Of a stretch of DNA of 64,000 nt, positions 25,644 through 33,516 are shown in pieces. The DNA is from Paenibacillus sp. NAIST15-1. Lineage in GTDB: Bacteria; Bacillota; Bacilli; Paenibacillales; Paenibacillaceae. The stretch's first letter is position 1. Every line of letters begins with the position of its first letter. The position numbers were made by a program, and so were the translations under genes. The stretch covers positions 124,001 to 188,000 of the forward strand of contig NZ_BBYF01000010.1 in the NCBI RefSeq assembly GCF_001894745.1. Reading direction: 5' to 3'. The notes beneath the pieces are model-generated. The model was given only the letters and a program-made list of their open reading frames with translations. It was not told the origin of the DNA and did not search any database.

Positions 25644-26897
25644 TTACCAGCTTGATCCGCCTGAGGAATTAGAATTATTGTTGTTGCCCCAGCTTGATCC
25701 CCCTGATGAGTTGCCGCTCGTATTGCGATTAGCTGCTTGCCGTGCGGCAGCTTCCTCTTGCTGTCTTTCTTGTCTTATGATCGATTCGTAAGCTTGCTCC
25801 ATTGCTGTAAGGATACCTGCTAAGGCAGCTGCCTTGCGGGCGGCTTCGTCGTAAGCGCCATTATGCATTAACCGATCAACGTCAGTGCTAATGGATGAGA
25901 ACTGTGAGCCATATTGGTGAACATTCAGCCTGCTGCCATATTTGGCGCTGGATGAACGATATCGCTGCTCCATTCTAGCCAGTTCCTGTTCCACATTTTG
26001 TTTCTGAATCGCAGCTCGTTCGATTGCACTCAAGAATTGATTGGCTTCATTCAAGAACCGTGTTGCCGTATCTGTAAGCAAATCAATATCATACGGCTGC
26101 TGTGCCAGGAGCTGGCGTATGCTGGATTGCATGGCTGCCAAGCGCTTCTCCTGCTGCTGCCAATTGGAGTAGATACGATGGCGATCGATCGTATGCAAGC
26201 CTTGAGCGAAGCTGTCTTCAGCAGATGCTTGCATCTGCTTTGCTTCCTCCAACTTGCGATCGAGCTTGTGGATTAAGTCGTTGTACTGTTCAGCCGCTTG
26301 ATCAAGCTTCTGAAGGAGTGCAAGGGTGTGATCGAGCTCGCTTCTTGCTTGTTCATATTCCTGCACGTCCTCATCGCACCATTGAGTCACTCGACGAAGA
26401 GCGGATTGTACGGTATCTACAGCCTGAAGCTCCTCACGATACTGCCTCCAAGCCTGTTCCCAGTGCTTGCCTCGATATTGCGTCTGTGCACGGGCAGTCA
26501 ATGCAGACAGTTCCTTATCCTGGGCTGCATATTGGGACAGCTTCGTTTCAATGGATTGGATATCGCGAGCGTTCTTCAACTTCAAGTCCGCTAGACGCTG
26601 CGTGATCTGGACAGCTTCAGCGAGCAGTAGGCTTGCGCGCTCGGCATGCTGTGCCGTGGCAGGAATATCTCCAAGCTTCAGGCGATCAAGCATCTGCTCA
26701 TTACTCTGCTGTGCTTCTTCAATCTTGCCGTATGGATCGATACGCACGAGCTTCAAGCGATGCTCCTCGACAATCTGGGAGACGGAATTTCTAGACTGAT
26801 TCATCTGCTCGGGAAAGCGCTGATACTGTTCTGCGTACTTAGATACCGATTGCTGATACTGTTCCAATCGTTGAATTTCTTCATTCACATGAATCAC
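25644..26897 (-). CDS. Coiled-coil protein with Ser/Asn/Gly-rich C-terminal tail
   Basis: A 417-residue protein of unknown function. Nearly all of residues 1-385 are predicted-looking heptad coiled coil, Gln/Glu/Leu/Arg-rich, with no signal peptide or membrane helix. The last about 30 residues change abruptly to an Asn/Ser/Gly tail with two SGGSSW motifs separated by an Asn run. The start used is GTG 26897; a GTG at 26888 with GGGTGA upstream is an alternative. The tail could be a binding or exposed flexible tag, perhaps linked to a surface or spore structure, but this is speculation. Confidence 0.7.
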   Translation of the reverse strand: MIHVNEEIQRLEQYQQSVSKYAEQYQRFPEQMNQSRNSVSQIVEEHRLKLVRIDPYGKIEEAQQSNEQMLDRLKLGDIPATAQHAERASLLLAEAVQITQRLADLKLKNARDIQSIETKLSQYAAQDKELSALTARAQTQYRGKHWEQAWRQYREELQAVDTVQSALRRVTQWCDEDVQEYEQARSELDHTLALLQKLDQAAEQYNDLIHKLDRKLEEAKQMQASAEDSFAQGLHTIDRHRIYSNWQQQEKRLAAMQSSIRQLLAQQPYDIDLLTDTATRFLNEANQFLSAIERAAIQKQNVEQELARMEQRYRSSSAKYGSRLNVHQYGSQFSSISTDVDRLMHNGAYDEAARKAAALAGILTAMEQAYESIIRQERQQEEAAARQAANRNTSGNSSGGSSWGNNNNSNSSGGSSW

Positions 26898-26981
26898 CCG
26901 CTGCTCGGATTAGAATGGAACAGGCGGATATGTGCGTAGGGGGAATGGTCAAAATTTCGTCAGCAGCATACACGGATGAAC

Positions 26982-27007
26982 AAATGCCGATCATTCGATC
27001 GGCATTT
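26982..27007 (-). terminator. Hairpin terminator of the TetR gene
   Basis: AAATGCCGATC (26982-26992) and GATCGGCATTT (26997-27007) form an 11-base perfect stem with a 4-base loop. It lies after the reverse-strand TetR gene and has T-rich flanks in both directions. Confidence 0.6.
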
Positions 27008-27089
27008 ATTCGTTCTACTTATATCGAATAATAAGTTGCTAGTCTAAACGATGTTTCAATTATTGATTTTGGTCGAGTGGAATTGCTGT

Positions 27090-27674
27090 CTATTGCGTCT
27101 CTGCAGATTCCTTGATCGTGTGAATGCCGGCAATAAAAGCATTGATTAGCAGTTCTAGGCTGACATCGAGGTCGAGGGGAATGCCGAAGCCTCCCTTTTG
27201 CTCCAATGATGCGAACCCGTGCAGTAAGCTGCGAAGACCGCGTGCAGCATGAATCGCAGCATCGCCAGTAAGTTCATATGCATGCAGGACTTGAACGACC
27301 AGTTCAACAATTTCCGTACTGACACGCTGCACATCCGCGTTTTGTGGATCAGGGGCTAGGAGTGTTGCATCATAGAGTCCAGGGTGATTGCGGACGAAGG
27401 CAACATATGCTTTGCCTATCGAGCGAACAGCCTCATCGCCTGAACGTCCAATAGCTGCACGTGTCAAGGCGTGGTTTAATTGCTCCAGGCCATGAATAGA
27501 CAACAAAAGTCGTATTCCCTGCAAACCGTCAACGTGATTATATAGGGACGGGGGGCGTACCTTCAGCTGCTGTGCTAATGAAGCCAGCGTGACTGCTTCG
27601 ATCCCCTGTTTGTCCGCAATTAGGGTAGCTGCTTCTAGTATCATTGCGGGAGTCAAACCAACTCTTGGTGACAT
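27090..27674 (-). CDS. TetR-family transcriptional regulator, divergent from YrdB-like gene
   Basis: A 194-residue TetR regulator: helix-turn-helix from about 22-44 (VTLASLAQQLKVRPPSLYNH) and a C-terminal ligand domain of the WHG/TetR_C type (RGLRSLLHGFASLEQKGGFG). The start at ATG 27674 has GAGGAG eight bases upstream; the earlier ATG at 27680 is too close to that site. It is divergently arranged with the YrdB-like membrane protein gene, and a 23-base near-palindrome lies in the gap between them. Confidence 0.88.
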   Translation of the reverse strand: MSPRVGLTPAMILEAATLIADKQGIEAVTLASLAQQLKVRPPSLYNHVDGLQGIRLLLSIHGLEQLNHALTRAAIGRSGDEAVRSIGKAYVAFVRNHPGLYDATLLAPDPQNADVQRVSTEIVELVVQVLHAYELTGDAAIHAARGLRSLLHGFASLEQKGGFGIPLDLDVSLELLINAFIAGIHTIKESAETQ

Positions 27675-27797
27675 GTTCATTTCTCCTCTGTTTTTAAGTC
27701 ATTGGTTAATCGCTTTTCATTTATTTCGTAGTGCATTGTTAAGATTAAATGTAAACTTCCATCGTCCAGTAGACAAATCCCCCCTACCATGATCTAT

Positions 27798-27820
27798 TAT
27801 AACTAATGTTATTAGCTATA
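27798..27820. promoter_or_regulatory. Near-perfect 23-base palindrome, TetR operator candidate
   Basis: The core CTAAT-GTT-ATTAG is a perfect inverted repeat and extends outward to TATA on both sides with a single mismatch. It sits between the divergent tetR-type gene (27674) and the YrdB-like gene (27874), the expected place for a TetR operator controlling both. Confidence 0.65.
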
Positions 27821-27873
27821 TCAATAATACCAATTGTTTTACAGTGTAATCGAGTCGTATGGAGGGAGAGAGC

Positions 27874-28224
27874 ATGGATACGTTCATCTACGTGTTGCAA
27901 ATGTGTAATTTAGGATTGCGGTTCGTGTTAGAGCTTTGTACATTAGCAGCTTTTGCGTATTGGGGAATACAGATGGGCAACAGCACTCTAACGAAGGTTT
28001 TGCTCGGTGGTGGTTTCGTTATCGTGGCGATGTTGATATGGGGGACATTTGGCTCTCCCAAGGCAACGATACCGCTTGAAGGCTGGATCCGAGCGCTGTT
28101 CGAGGCCGCTTTTTTTGGTCTGGCTGCATTATCGCTGTACGTGGTAGGAAAGCATGTGTGGGCTGCTATCTTTCTCATTGTTCTGGTGGGGAATTGGTTG
28201 TTGATGTATATGTGGAATCAGTAA
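27874..28224 (+). CDS. YrdB-family (DUF2568) small membrane protein
   Basis: A 116-residue protein with four hydrophobic helices and few charged residues, matching the YrdB/DUF2568 family: NLGLRFVLELCTLAAFAYWG, IWGTFGSPKATIPL and GLAALSLYVVGKH. Function of the family is not known. ATG 27874 is preferred because GGAGGGAG precedes it; ATG 27859 lies upstream of that site. It is the likely target of the divergent TetR regulator. Confidence 0.85.
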   Translation: MDTFIYVLQMCNLGLRFVLELCTLAAFAYWGIQMGNSTLTKVLLGGGFVIVAMLIWGTFGSPKATIPLEGWIRALFEAAFFGLAALSLYVVGKHVWAAIFLIVLVGNWLLMYMWNQ

Positions 28225-28255
28225 ACATCGTACTAAATAGAATGTTGCAGTGAGG

Positions 28256-28288
28256 CACCCAACTCGTGCGGTTGGGTGTTTATTTGTT
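28256..28288 (+). terminator. Terminator after the YrdB-like gene
   Basis: CACCCAAC (28256-28263) pairs with GTTGGGTG (28271-28278) around a 7-base loop; TTTATTTGTTTT follows. Confidence 0.8.
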
Positions 28289-28397
28289 TTACCATTACGG
28301 GCGTATGTAGAGGAAATAAAGGAAAATATTGTAGTATGATTGGGGCGGGTGTATAATTTTTGTCATATATCAGGAATGTATGGCAGAAGGAGGCATC

Positions 28398-29120
28398 ATG
28401 AAAGTAATTGCCGTTCGAATCGACAGCATGATCAGGCTGAACGACTGGCTGCCTTTTCTATCGCCAGAGCGAAGAGAGAGGGTAGGCCGTTTCTATCGAG
28501 AGATGGACTCTATTCGTTGTGTGCTAAGTGAGCTCGTTGCCAAGAGCTTAATAATAGAGATGACAGGCTGTTCATCTGATCAAATTGCGATTCAAGCGGA
28601 TCAGTTCGGCAAGCCTTATATGAGTGGGCCTTACAATCACATTCAATTCAATATCTCGCATTCAGGAACATGGGTTGTCGGCATTGCGAACGATCAGGAT
28701 CACCCAGTAGGGATTGATATAGAACAGATTGATGAAGATATGGAGCTAGGGAGCTTTGCAAGCATTTTGTCAATCGATGAGAAGCGGGTGCTTGACTCTG
28801 TACCGGTGAACGAACGGATAGAGCGCTTTATTGAGCTGTGGACCTATAAGGAAAGTTATGTGAAGGCTGATGGCAAAGGGTTATCCATGCCTATTGACTT
28901 GTGTTCATTCACCCCTAGTCTGACTGGCGAGGCTGCATGGCAATTAGCGTCACCTAGCGACATCCCGTATTATTGGAAGTCTTATTCCGTTCATCCTAAT
29001 TATAAGATGACTGCTTGCTCGGCGTATAAGCGGCTGCCGGAGACCTGTGCCGTGAGTAAAGCCTCCGATTTTTTACAACGATATGTTGATCTGCAAGCCC
29101 ATGCTGTGTCTTCGATCTGA
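28398..29120 (+). CDS. 4'-phosphopantetheinyl transferase, Sfp type
   Basis: A 240-residue Sfp-superfamily enzyme that transfers phosphopantetheine from CoA to carrier proteins. Mg-binding motif VGIDIEQI and the WTYKESYVKADGKGL signature are intact; QFNISHSG precedes them. Start ATG 28398 is preceded by AGAAGGAGG. No polyketide or non-ribosomal peptide synthetase gene is in the window, so the target carrier lies elsewhere. The residue length is normal for the Sfp group. Confidence 0.92.
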   Translation: MKVIAVRIDSMIRLNDWLPFLSPERRERVGRFYREMDSIRCVLSELVAKSLIIEMTGCSSDQIAIQADQFGKPYMSGPYNHIQFNISHSGTWVVGIANDQDHPVGIDIEQIDEDMELGSFASILSIDEKRVLDSVPVNERIERFIELWTYKESYVKADGKGLSMPIDLCSFTPSLTGEAAWQLASPSDIPYYWKSYSVHPNYKMTACSAYKRLPETCAVSKASDFLQRYVDLQAHAVSSI

Positions 29121-29294
29121 CAGGCAAAGTTATTGTAGATGAGATGCAGTATAAATGATGATTCATTGATGAGGAAATAAGGATTCAAAGATTTCACAAG
29201 TTGAAGTAGCGATGATCCTAATCAGCGTCATACGGATAACTCATTCCAATATCATTTAAATTATGATGTAGTTTCATAAAGGAGATTAATCAAA

Positions 29295-30140
29295 TTGAAT
29301 AACAAAAGATGGATAACTGCTCTGTTGATGATCCCTATTCTACTCGGCCTAAGTGCATGTAAGCAAGGAATATCAAATGTGCTTTCTACGAAAGATATCC
29401 CTGTTCATGTAGAGCGATCTTTGGACGCTGGGAATGTATCTCGCATATCGATTAAGACGAAGAGTTCCAACATCCAATATAAGATTGGAACTAGCGATCA
29501 GATTCAAGTTCAATTAAAAGGCACATTCGATGGCAGCGAAGAAGAGAAAGAACAACTCCTGGCCACGGAAATGGATCAAGATCAGCTAGCGATCAAGGTG
29601 GGGCCAATAATGGGAAAGTTATATTCCAACATGTCTCTATCGCTGGAAGTTGAGGTTCCCGCGAAGGTCTATGAGGAATTAAAGATAGAAGCTTCGAGCG
29701 GTAATATTACGACAGGTGAGATTGAAGCTGGTCAATTGTCTGTCGAAGCTTCGTCCGGAAACATATCTGTTGAAGGATATGCGGGGAAGGAATATAAGGT
29801 GGAAGCTAGTTCGGGCAACATTGAACTCGGAAGAATGGCGGGAAAAGGCAGTATAGAGGCCTCCTCTGGCAACGTAGATGTGGCTATTGATCCATTCCAT
29901 GAATCGGTTCGCGTTCATACAAGTTCGGGCAATGCGACCATTCGAGTCCAGCCGGACGCAGTATTCCGAATTGTAGGCGATACGAAGCTGGAACGTGCCG
30001 ATTTGAAAATTCCGGTAACGCTCGAGCATAAGGAAAGCAAGAGAAATTTCGAGGCAAGTGTCAATCAGGCCACATCGGAGTCGCCTGTTCTGGATGTAAC
30101 GACTTCGTCTGGGAAAATGATATTGGAAAAAATCAAATAA
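29295..30140 (+). CDS. Lipoprotein with DUF4097-like beta-helix repeats
   Basis: A 281-residue membrane-anchored lipoprotein. The signal ends in lipobox GLSAC (residues 19-23). The C-terminal two-thirds carry five ASSGN/TSSGN repeats spaced roughly 18-22 residues (for example IEASSGNITTG, VEASSGNISVEG, VEASSGNIELG), a pattern typical of DUF4097 beta-helix proteins found with envelope-stress systems. Start is TTG 29295 with AAAGGAGAT. The ECF sigma gene that follows after about 350 bases may or may not be related. Confidence 0.8.
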   Translation: MNNKRWITALLMIPILLGLSACKQGISNVLSTKDIPVHVERSLDAGNVSRISIKTKSSNIQYKIGTSDQIQVQLKGTFDGSEEEKEQLLATEMDQDQLAIKVGPIMGKLYSNMSLSLEVEVPAKVYEELKIEASSGNITTGEIEAGQLSVEASSGNISVEGYAGKEYKVEASSGNIELGRMAGKGSIEASSGNVDVAIDPFHESVRVHTSSGNATIRVQPDAVFRIVGDTKLERADLKIPVTLEHKESKRNFEASVNQATSESPVLDVTTSSGKMILEKIK

Positions 30141-30437
30141 TGTCGGAAAGGGGCCGCTTCTTCAATGCTACAGGGGGAAACCCGGCCTCTTTTTCTATCG
30201 AAATTTGCGTAGCGTGGGTTTTTTCGAAATGCTGGCGGCCTCCCATTCTTCAGTTCCCTTTTTGGAACGAGGAAAGGTTGAACCCTACATATGGACAGAT
30301 TACGTCCCCATTTTCATCCCCTCATTAAGTGCTGGGAACGAATTGATCGTTGCGTGCCCTTTTATCCTCAATTTACCTTAATCCGCAGGTCGTTTATTGT
30401 CGTCATATCCTATAGTTGCCGAAATTATTTTTTCATG
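30141..30437. other. Intergenic region before the ECF sigma gene
   Basis: Contains a terminator-like hairpin, GGGGCCG (30150-30156) with CGGCCTC (30183-30189) and a following T run (30190-30194), which would end the lipoprotein transcript. From about 30385 onward the sequence is repeated at about 32125, the left edge of the sigma-module duplication. No gene is supported. Confidence 0.5.
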
Positions 30438-30469
30438 TTGTCACATTCTTAGCCCAGTTGTTCGTTATA
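30438..30469 (+). promoter_or_regulatory. ECF-type promoter candidate (copy 1), autoregulatory
   Basis: TTGTCACA (30438-30445) is followed after 17 bases by CGTTATA (30463-30469). Both elements and their spacing recur in the duplicated copy at 32167-32198. ECF sigma factors often read their own promoter, and conservation in both copies supports a functional site. Confidence 0.5.
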
Positions 30470-30492
30470 CAGAGTGGAAGGGGGAGTAGGGC

Positions 30493-31083
30493 TTGGATGA
30501 CGCGGAGTTAAGTCAGATCATCGCAGAGGTTCTGGATGGGAACACAGCAAAATTTGAGATGATTATGGAAAAATACCAAAAACCGATTTTTCTCTATTGT
30601 TATCACATGCTCGGCAATTATACCGAAGCGGAGGATAACGCACAGGAAGTATTTTTAAAGACATTTCGCAATTTGCGGAAATATCAGAGTGAGGTCCCCT
30701 TTCGAGCCTGGTTGTACAAGATTGCTTATCATCAATGCATTGATATGATCCGCAAGCGGAAGCTGGTGAAATATTTGCCGTTTTTTTACCGGGACGAGAA
30801 GGAAAATAACGATGTCGATTTGCAGATTGAAGCCAACTATTTTGATGAATCCGTGCATCAAGCCTTGTCAAAATTAACGGCCGAAGAACGGAACTTATTA
30901 ATTTTACGCTGCGTCGAGGATAAGAGCTATCAAGAGATCGGTTTGATTTTGGGTAAAAACAGCGCAAGCCTGCGTAAAAAATACGAACGTACGGCTGCAA
31001 AATTCCGAGAGCATTATGCTCATGTAAAGGGGCTGGGAGTGGATGAATATGGACAAGGATCGGGATTTGAAAAAATTATTTAA
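30493..31083 (+). CDS. ECF-family RNA polymerase sigma factor
   Basis: Extracytoplasmic-function sigma factor of 196 residues. Region 2 is at about 25-90 (YHMLGNYTEAEDNAQEVFLK, PFRAWLYKIAYHQCIDMIR) and region 4 at about 125-175 (LSKLTAEERNLLILRCVEDK, SYQEIGLILGKNSASLRKK). The start is TTG 30493 with GGGGGAGTAGGG upstream. The 3' end overlaps the membrane-protein gene at 31043 by 41 bases, as is usual for sigma/anti-sigma pairs. A strongly truncated copy of this gene is at 32221. Confidence 0.9.
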   Translation: MDDAELSQIIAEVLDGNTAKFEMIMEKYQKPIFLYCYHMLGNYTEAEDNAQEVFLKTFRNLRKYQSEVPFRAWLYKIAYHQCIDMIRKRKLVKYLPFFYRDEKENNDVDLQIEANYFDESVHQALSKLTAEERNLLILRCVEDKSYQEIGLILGKNSASLRKKYERTAAKFREHYAHVKGLGVDEYGQGSGFEKII

Positions 31084-31996
31084 TGACCCGCGCATTCCCA
31101 ACGCTGACTTGACAGGAAAGGTCATGAGAATTTTGCATGCTGAACCCCAAAAAAAAGAGAGGTTTTTTGTGAAAAATAAAGTTTCTTTGACTGTGATTGT
31201 AGGGCTGATGTTAATGGCTTCGACGGGTTACGCGGCCGTTCAGTATAATTCATTGTCGAATAAGGATGGCGAAGTCGTATATGAGACTAAATCAGCGAAA
31301 GAGATGGGACCAGCAGAAACGAAAGATGTACAAGAGCATTTCAAGGCATTTCATGAACTCAAGGAGAAGATGTTAAAGAGCGGTGAAGCTGGACTGTTCT
31401 ATCTGGTTGCCAATAACCCGGATCATCAAACAAATCTTGGAACGAAGGCGATGCCATTCCAAAATCTCTCTCAATTACGCGAAAAGATTACGGATAAATC
31501 CATCAAGATTCCAGACAGTGTCAATGGAAATTATAAATTCAAAGAAGCGGATGTACTCTTTAGAAATGCTCAGGAAGTAAATCCACCTTCTCCGGAAGAA
31601 CAAAAGGCGATGGCGGAAAAACTGAGAAAGCAGGCAGAAGAATCCAATCAGGGATATGCCATGATGCCAGTTGAAATGACAAATCAGTTTTTCATTCTCA
31701 ATGCTACGTATCAAAATGGAGAGGATAAAATCGGGGTTAATGTCACTAATCTGAGTGGAAAGGGCATGAACGCTGGATTGTATATTGACGAGAAAGTAGA
31801 GTTTAAGCAGGAGAAGGTTCAAGTGAAGGGAGTAGAAATGCTGTATACAGATTGGGGTCGTTCAAAGTGGCATGAGCTGAAATGGGTATACGAGAGCCCG
31901 GACAAAAAGGTGAAATACGTCTATACGATAGATGGAGATATAAATAAGGTAAGTAAAGAAGCCTTGATGAAAATTGCTGAAAGCTATTTGGAATAA
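31043..31996 (+). CDS. Membrane-anchored sigma-factor partner, probable anti-sigma protein (copy 1)
   Basis: A 317-residue protein: about 45 cytoplasmic residues, one membrane helix (about 48-66, SLTVIVGLMLMASTGYAAV) and a large exported domain with no motif I recognise. The overlap with the ECF sigma gene and single-helix architecture make an anti-sigma role likely. The N-terminal part does not contain an obvious zinc (HxxxCxxC) anti-sigma motif. ATG 31043 follows GGGGCTGGGAG. The exported domain is closely duplicated in the gene at 32403. Confidence 0.75.
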   Translation: MNMDKDRDLKKLFNDPRIPNADLTGKVMRILHAEPQKKERFFVKNKVSLTVIVGLMLMASTGYAAVQYNSLSNKDGEVVYETKSAKEMGPAETKDVQEHFKAFHELKEKMLKSGEAGLFYLVANNPDHQTNLGTKAMPFQNLSQLREKITDKSIKIPDSVNGNYKFKEADVLFRNAQEVNPPSPEEQKAMAEKLRKQAEESNQGYAMMPVEMTNQFFILNATYQNGEDKIGVNVTNLSGKGMNAGLYIDEKVEFKQEKVQVKGVEMLYTDWGRSKWHELKWVYESPDKKVKYVYTIDGDINKVSKEALMKIAESYLE

Positions 31997-32166
31997 TAAA
32001 CGACTAAAAAATGAGGGCTGCTCCAAAGCGAATTGGAGCGGATTCCCGCCGGCCATATTGCGGCGGATCAAATCGCATGAGCCGCATAGGAATTACGCTC
32101 AAGAGCAAAATCGGATGCAGGTTTTTTGTCGTCAGATCCCATGATTACCGGAATGATTTTTTTATG

Positions 32167-32198
32167 TTGTCACATTTTTGGCCTAGCTGTTCGTTGTA
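32167..32198 (+). promoter_or_regulatory. ECF-type promoter candidate (copy 2)
   Basis: TTGTCACA (32167-32174), 17 bases, then CGTTGTA (32192-32198). It matches the copy at 30438-30469 and lies before the collapsed second sigma gene, so the sigma factor of copy 1 may drive the orphan membrane-protein gene at 32403. Confidence 0.45.
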
Positions 32199-32220
32199 TA
32201 GAGTGAAAGGGGGGAAGGGA

Positions 32221-32357
32221 TTGAATGACGTGGAGTTAAGTCAGATCATCGCAGAGATGCCGGATGGAATACGGCAAATTCGAGATCGATTTGCAGATTG
32301 AAGCGGGCTAATTTGATGAATCCGTGCATTCCCGATGCCGACTTGACATGAAAGGTT
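32221..32357 (+). pseudogene. Collapsed second copy of the ECF sigma gene
   Basis: Bases 32221-32357 align to three separated parts of the sigma/partner region at 30493-31130: the first about 20 codons, a middle piece (GATTTGCAGATTGAAGC), and the start of the partner gene. Two deletions of about 255 and 237 bases, relative to copy 1, join at short shared words (GAT and GCAT). The remaining frame stops after 27 codons, and an extra TGA interrupts the partner's N-terminal part (ACATGA for ACAGGA). No sigma factor can be made. Confidence 0.85.
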
Positions 32358-32402
32358 ATGCAAATATTACGTGCTGAGCCAAAAGAAAAGGAGAGATTTT
32401 TC

Positions 32403-33245
32403 ATGAAATATAAAGTTGCTTTGACTGCGGTTGTAGGGATGATGTTGATGGCCTCCACGAGTTACGCGGCCGTACAGTATCATTCTTTGAAGAATAAGGA
32501 TGGCGAAGTCGTATATGAGACGAAATCGACGAAGACGCTAGAGGCCGGAAAAACAGAATCGAAGGATGAAAGAAAGCGTTACGATGCATTTTTTGAACTT
32601 AAGGAGAAGGTGCTAAAGAACGGGGAAGCTGGGTTGTTCTATGTGGTTGCCAATAACAAGAATCATCAAACAGACCTTGGAACGAAGTTGGCTCCATTCC
32701 AAAATCTCTCTCAATTGCGCGATAAGATTACGGATAAAACCGTTAAGATTGCAGACAGTGTCAATGGAAATTATAAATTCAAAGAAGCGCAAGTGCTCTT
32801 TAAAAATGCTCAGGAAGTAAATCCTCCTTCTCCGGAAGAAAAAAAGGCGATGACGGAAAAGCTGAGAAAACAGGCAGAAAAGTCCAAAAAAGGATATGCC
32901 ATGATGCCGGTCGAAATGACAGATCAATTTCATAGTATTTGGGTCACTTATCGAAATGGAGAGGATACAATCCAGGTTACGATCACTAATCTGAACAAAA
33001 AGAATGGAGGAATGTATATTGACGAGCAAAGTGAGTTTAAACAGGACAAGGTTCAAGTGAAGGGGGTAGAAATGCTGCTTACAGAATATGGTCCTGCGCA
33101 TGTGCACAATCTGACATGGGTATACGAGAGTCCGGACAAAAAGAAAAGATACGTCTATAATGTCCAGGGCAAGATGGATAAAATCAGCAAAGAAAGCTTG
33201 ATGAAAATTGCCGAAAGCTATTTGGAACTTATAAATAGTAAATAA
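32403..33245 (+). CDS. Orphan copy 2 of the membrane-anchored sigma partner
   Basis: A 280-residue protein, highly similar to residues 45-317 of the protein at 31043 (shared blocks NYKFKEA, FKNAQEVNPPSPEE, YAMMPVEMT, YESPDKK, LMKIAESYLE). It lacks the cytoplasmic sigma-binding part, and its sigma gene is deleted. ATG 32403 has AAAAGGAGAG upstream; ATG 32358 would add 15 residues. Its signal-like N-terminus (KVALTAVVGMMLMASTSYAAV) could be a membrane anchor or cleavable. The conserved exported domain suggests a sensor or effector role kept after sigma loss. Confidence 0.8.
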   Translation: MKYKVALTAVVGMMLMASTSYAAVQYHSLKNKDGEVVYETKSTKTLEAGKTESKDERKRYDAFFELKEKVLKNGEAGLFYVVANNKNHQTDLGTKLAPFQNLSQLRDKITDKTVKIADSVNGNYKFKEAQVLFKNAQEVNPPSPEEKKAMTEKLRKQAEKSKKGYAMMPVEMTDQFHSIWVTYRNGEDTIQVTITNLNKKNGGMYIDEQSEFKQDKVQVKGVEMLLTEYGPAHVHNLTWVYESPDKKKRYVYNVQGKMDKISKESLMKIAESYLELINSK

Positions 33246-33248
33246 AAA

Positions 33249-33300
33249 AACGGGAATCCCCTCCAAAGCGAATTGGAGCGGGTTCTCGTTTTTGTTATTT
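33249..33300 (+). terminator. Terminator after the second partner gene
   Basis: Imperfect long stem AACGGGAATCCC-CTCCAA with TTGGAG-GGGTTCTCGTT, then TTTTG. The core CTCCAAAGCGAATTGGAG also follows copy 1 (32025-32042), without a T run there, so it belongs to the duplicated unit. Confidence 0.7.
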
Positions 33301-33516
33301 AGGCTTTAGCCAGTTGAGAGCGTAAAACGCGAGAAACAAAAAACCACCTTTGAGGCGGTTATTTGATGATCTTGTTCATGAATACAAAAAAAGAGAGGGT
33401 GAATTCCGAATATTAACTTGATTATTTGTGAGGGTGGTTCTACAATATTTTTGATTGAATAATTAGTCAATGTAAAAACCCGCGCAAATTACCGCATTGC
33501 AGAAAGGAACATTCGT

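Noticed and set aside
29295-31083. Treating the DUF4097-like lipoprotein as part of the ECF sigma operon
   Set aside because: A terminator-like hairpin, about 350 non-coding bases and a separate ECF-type promoter lie between them.
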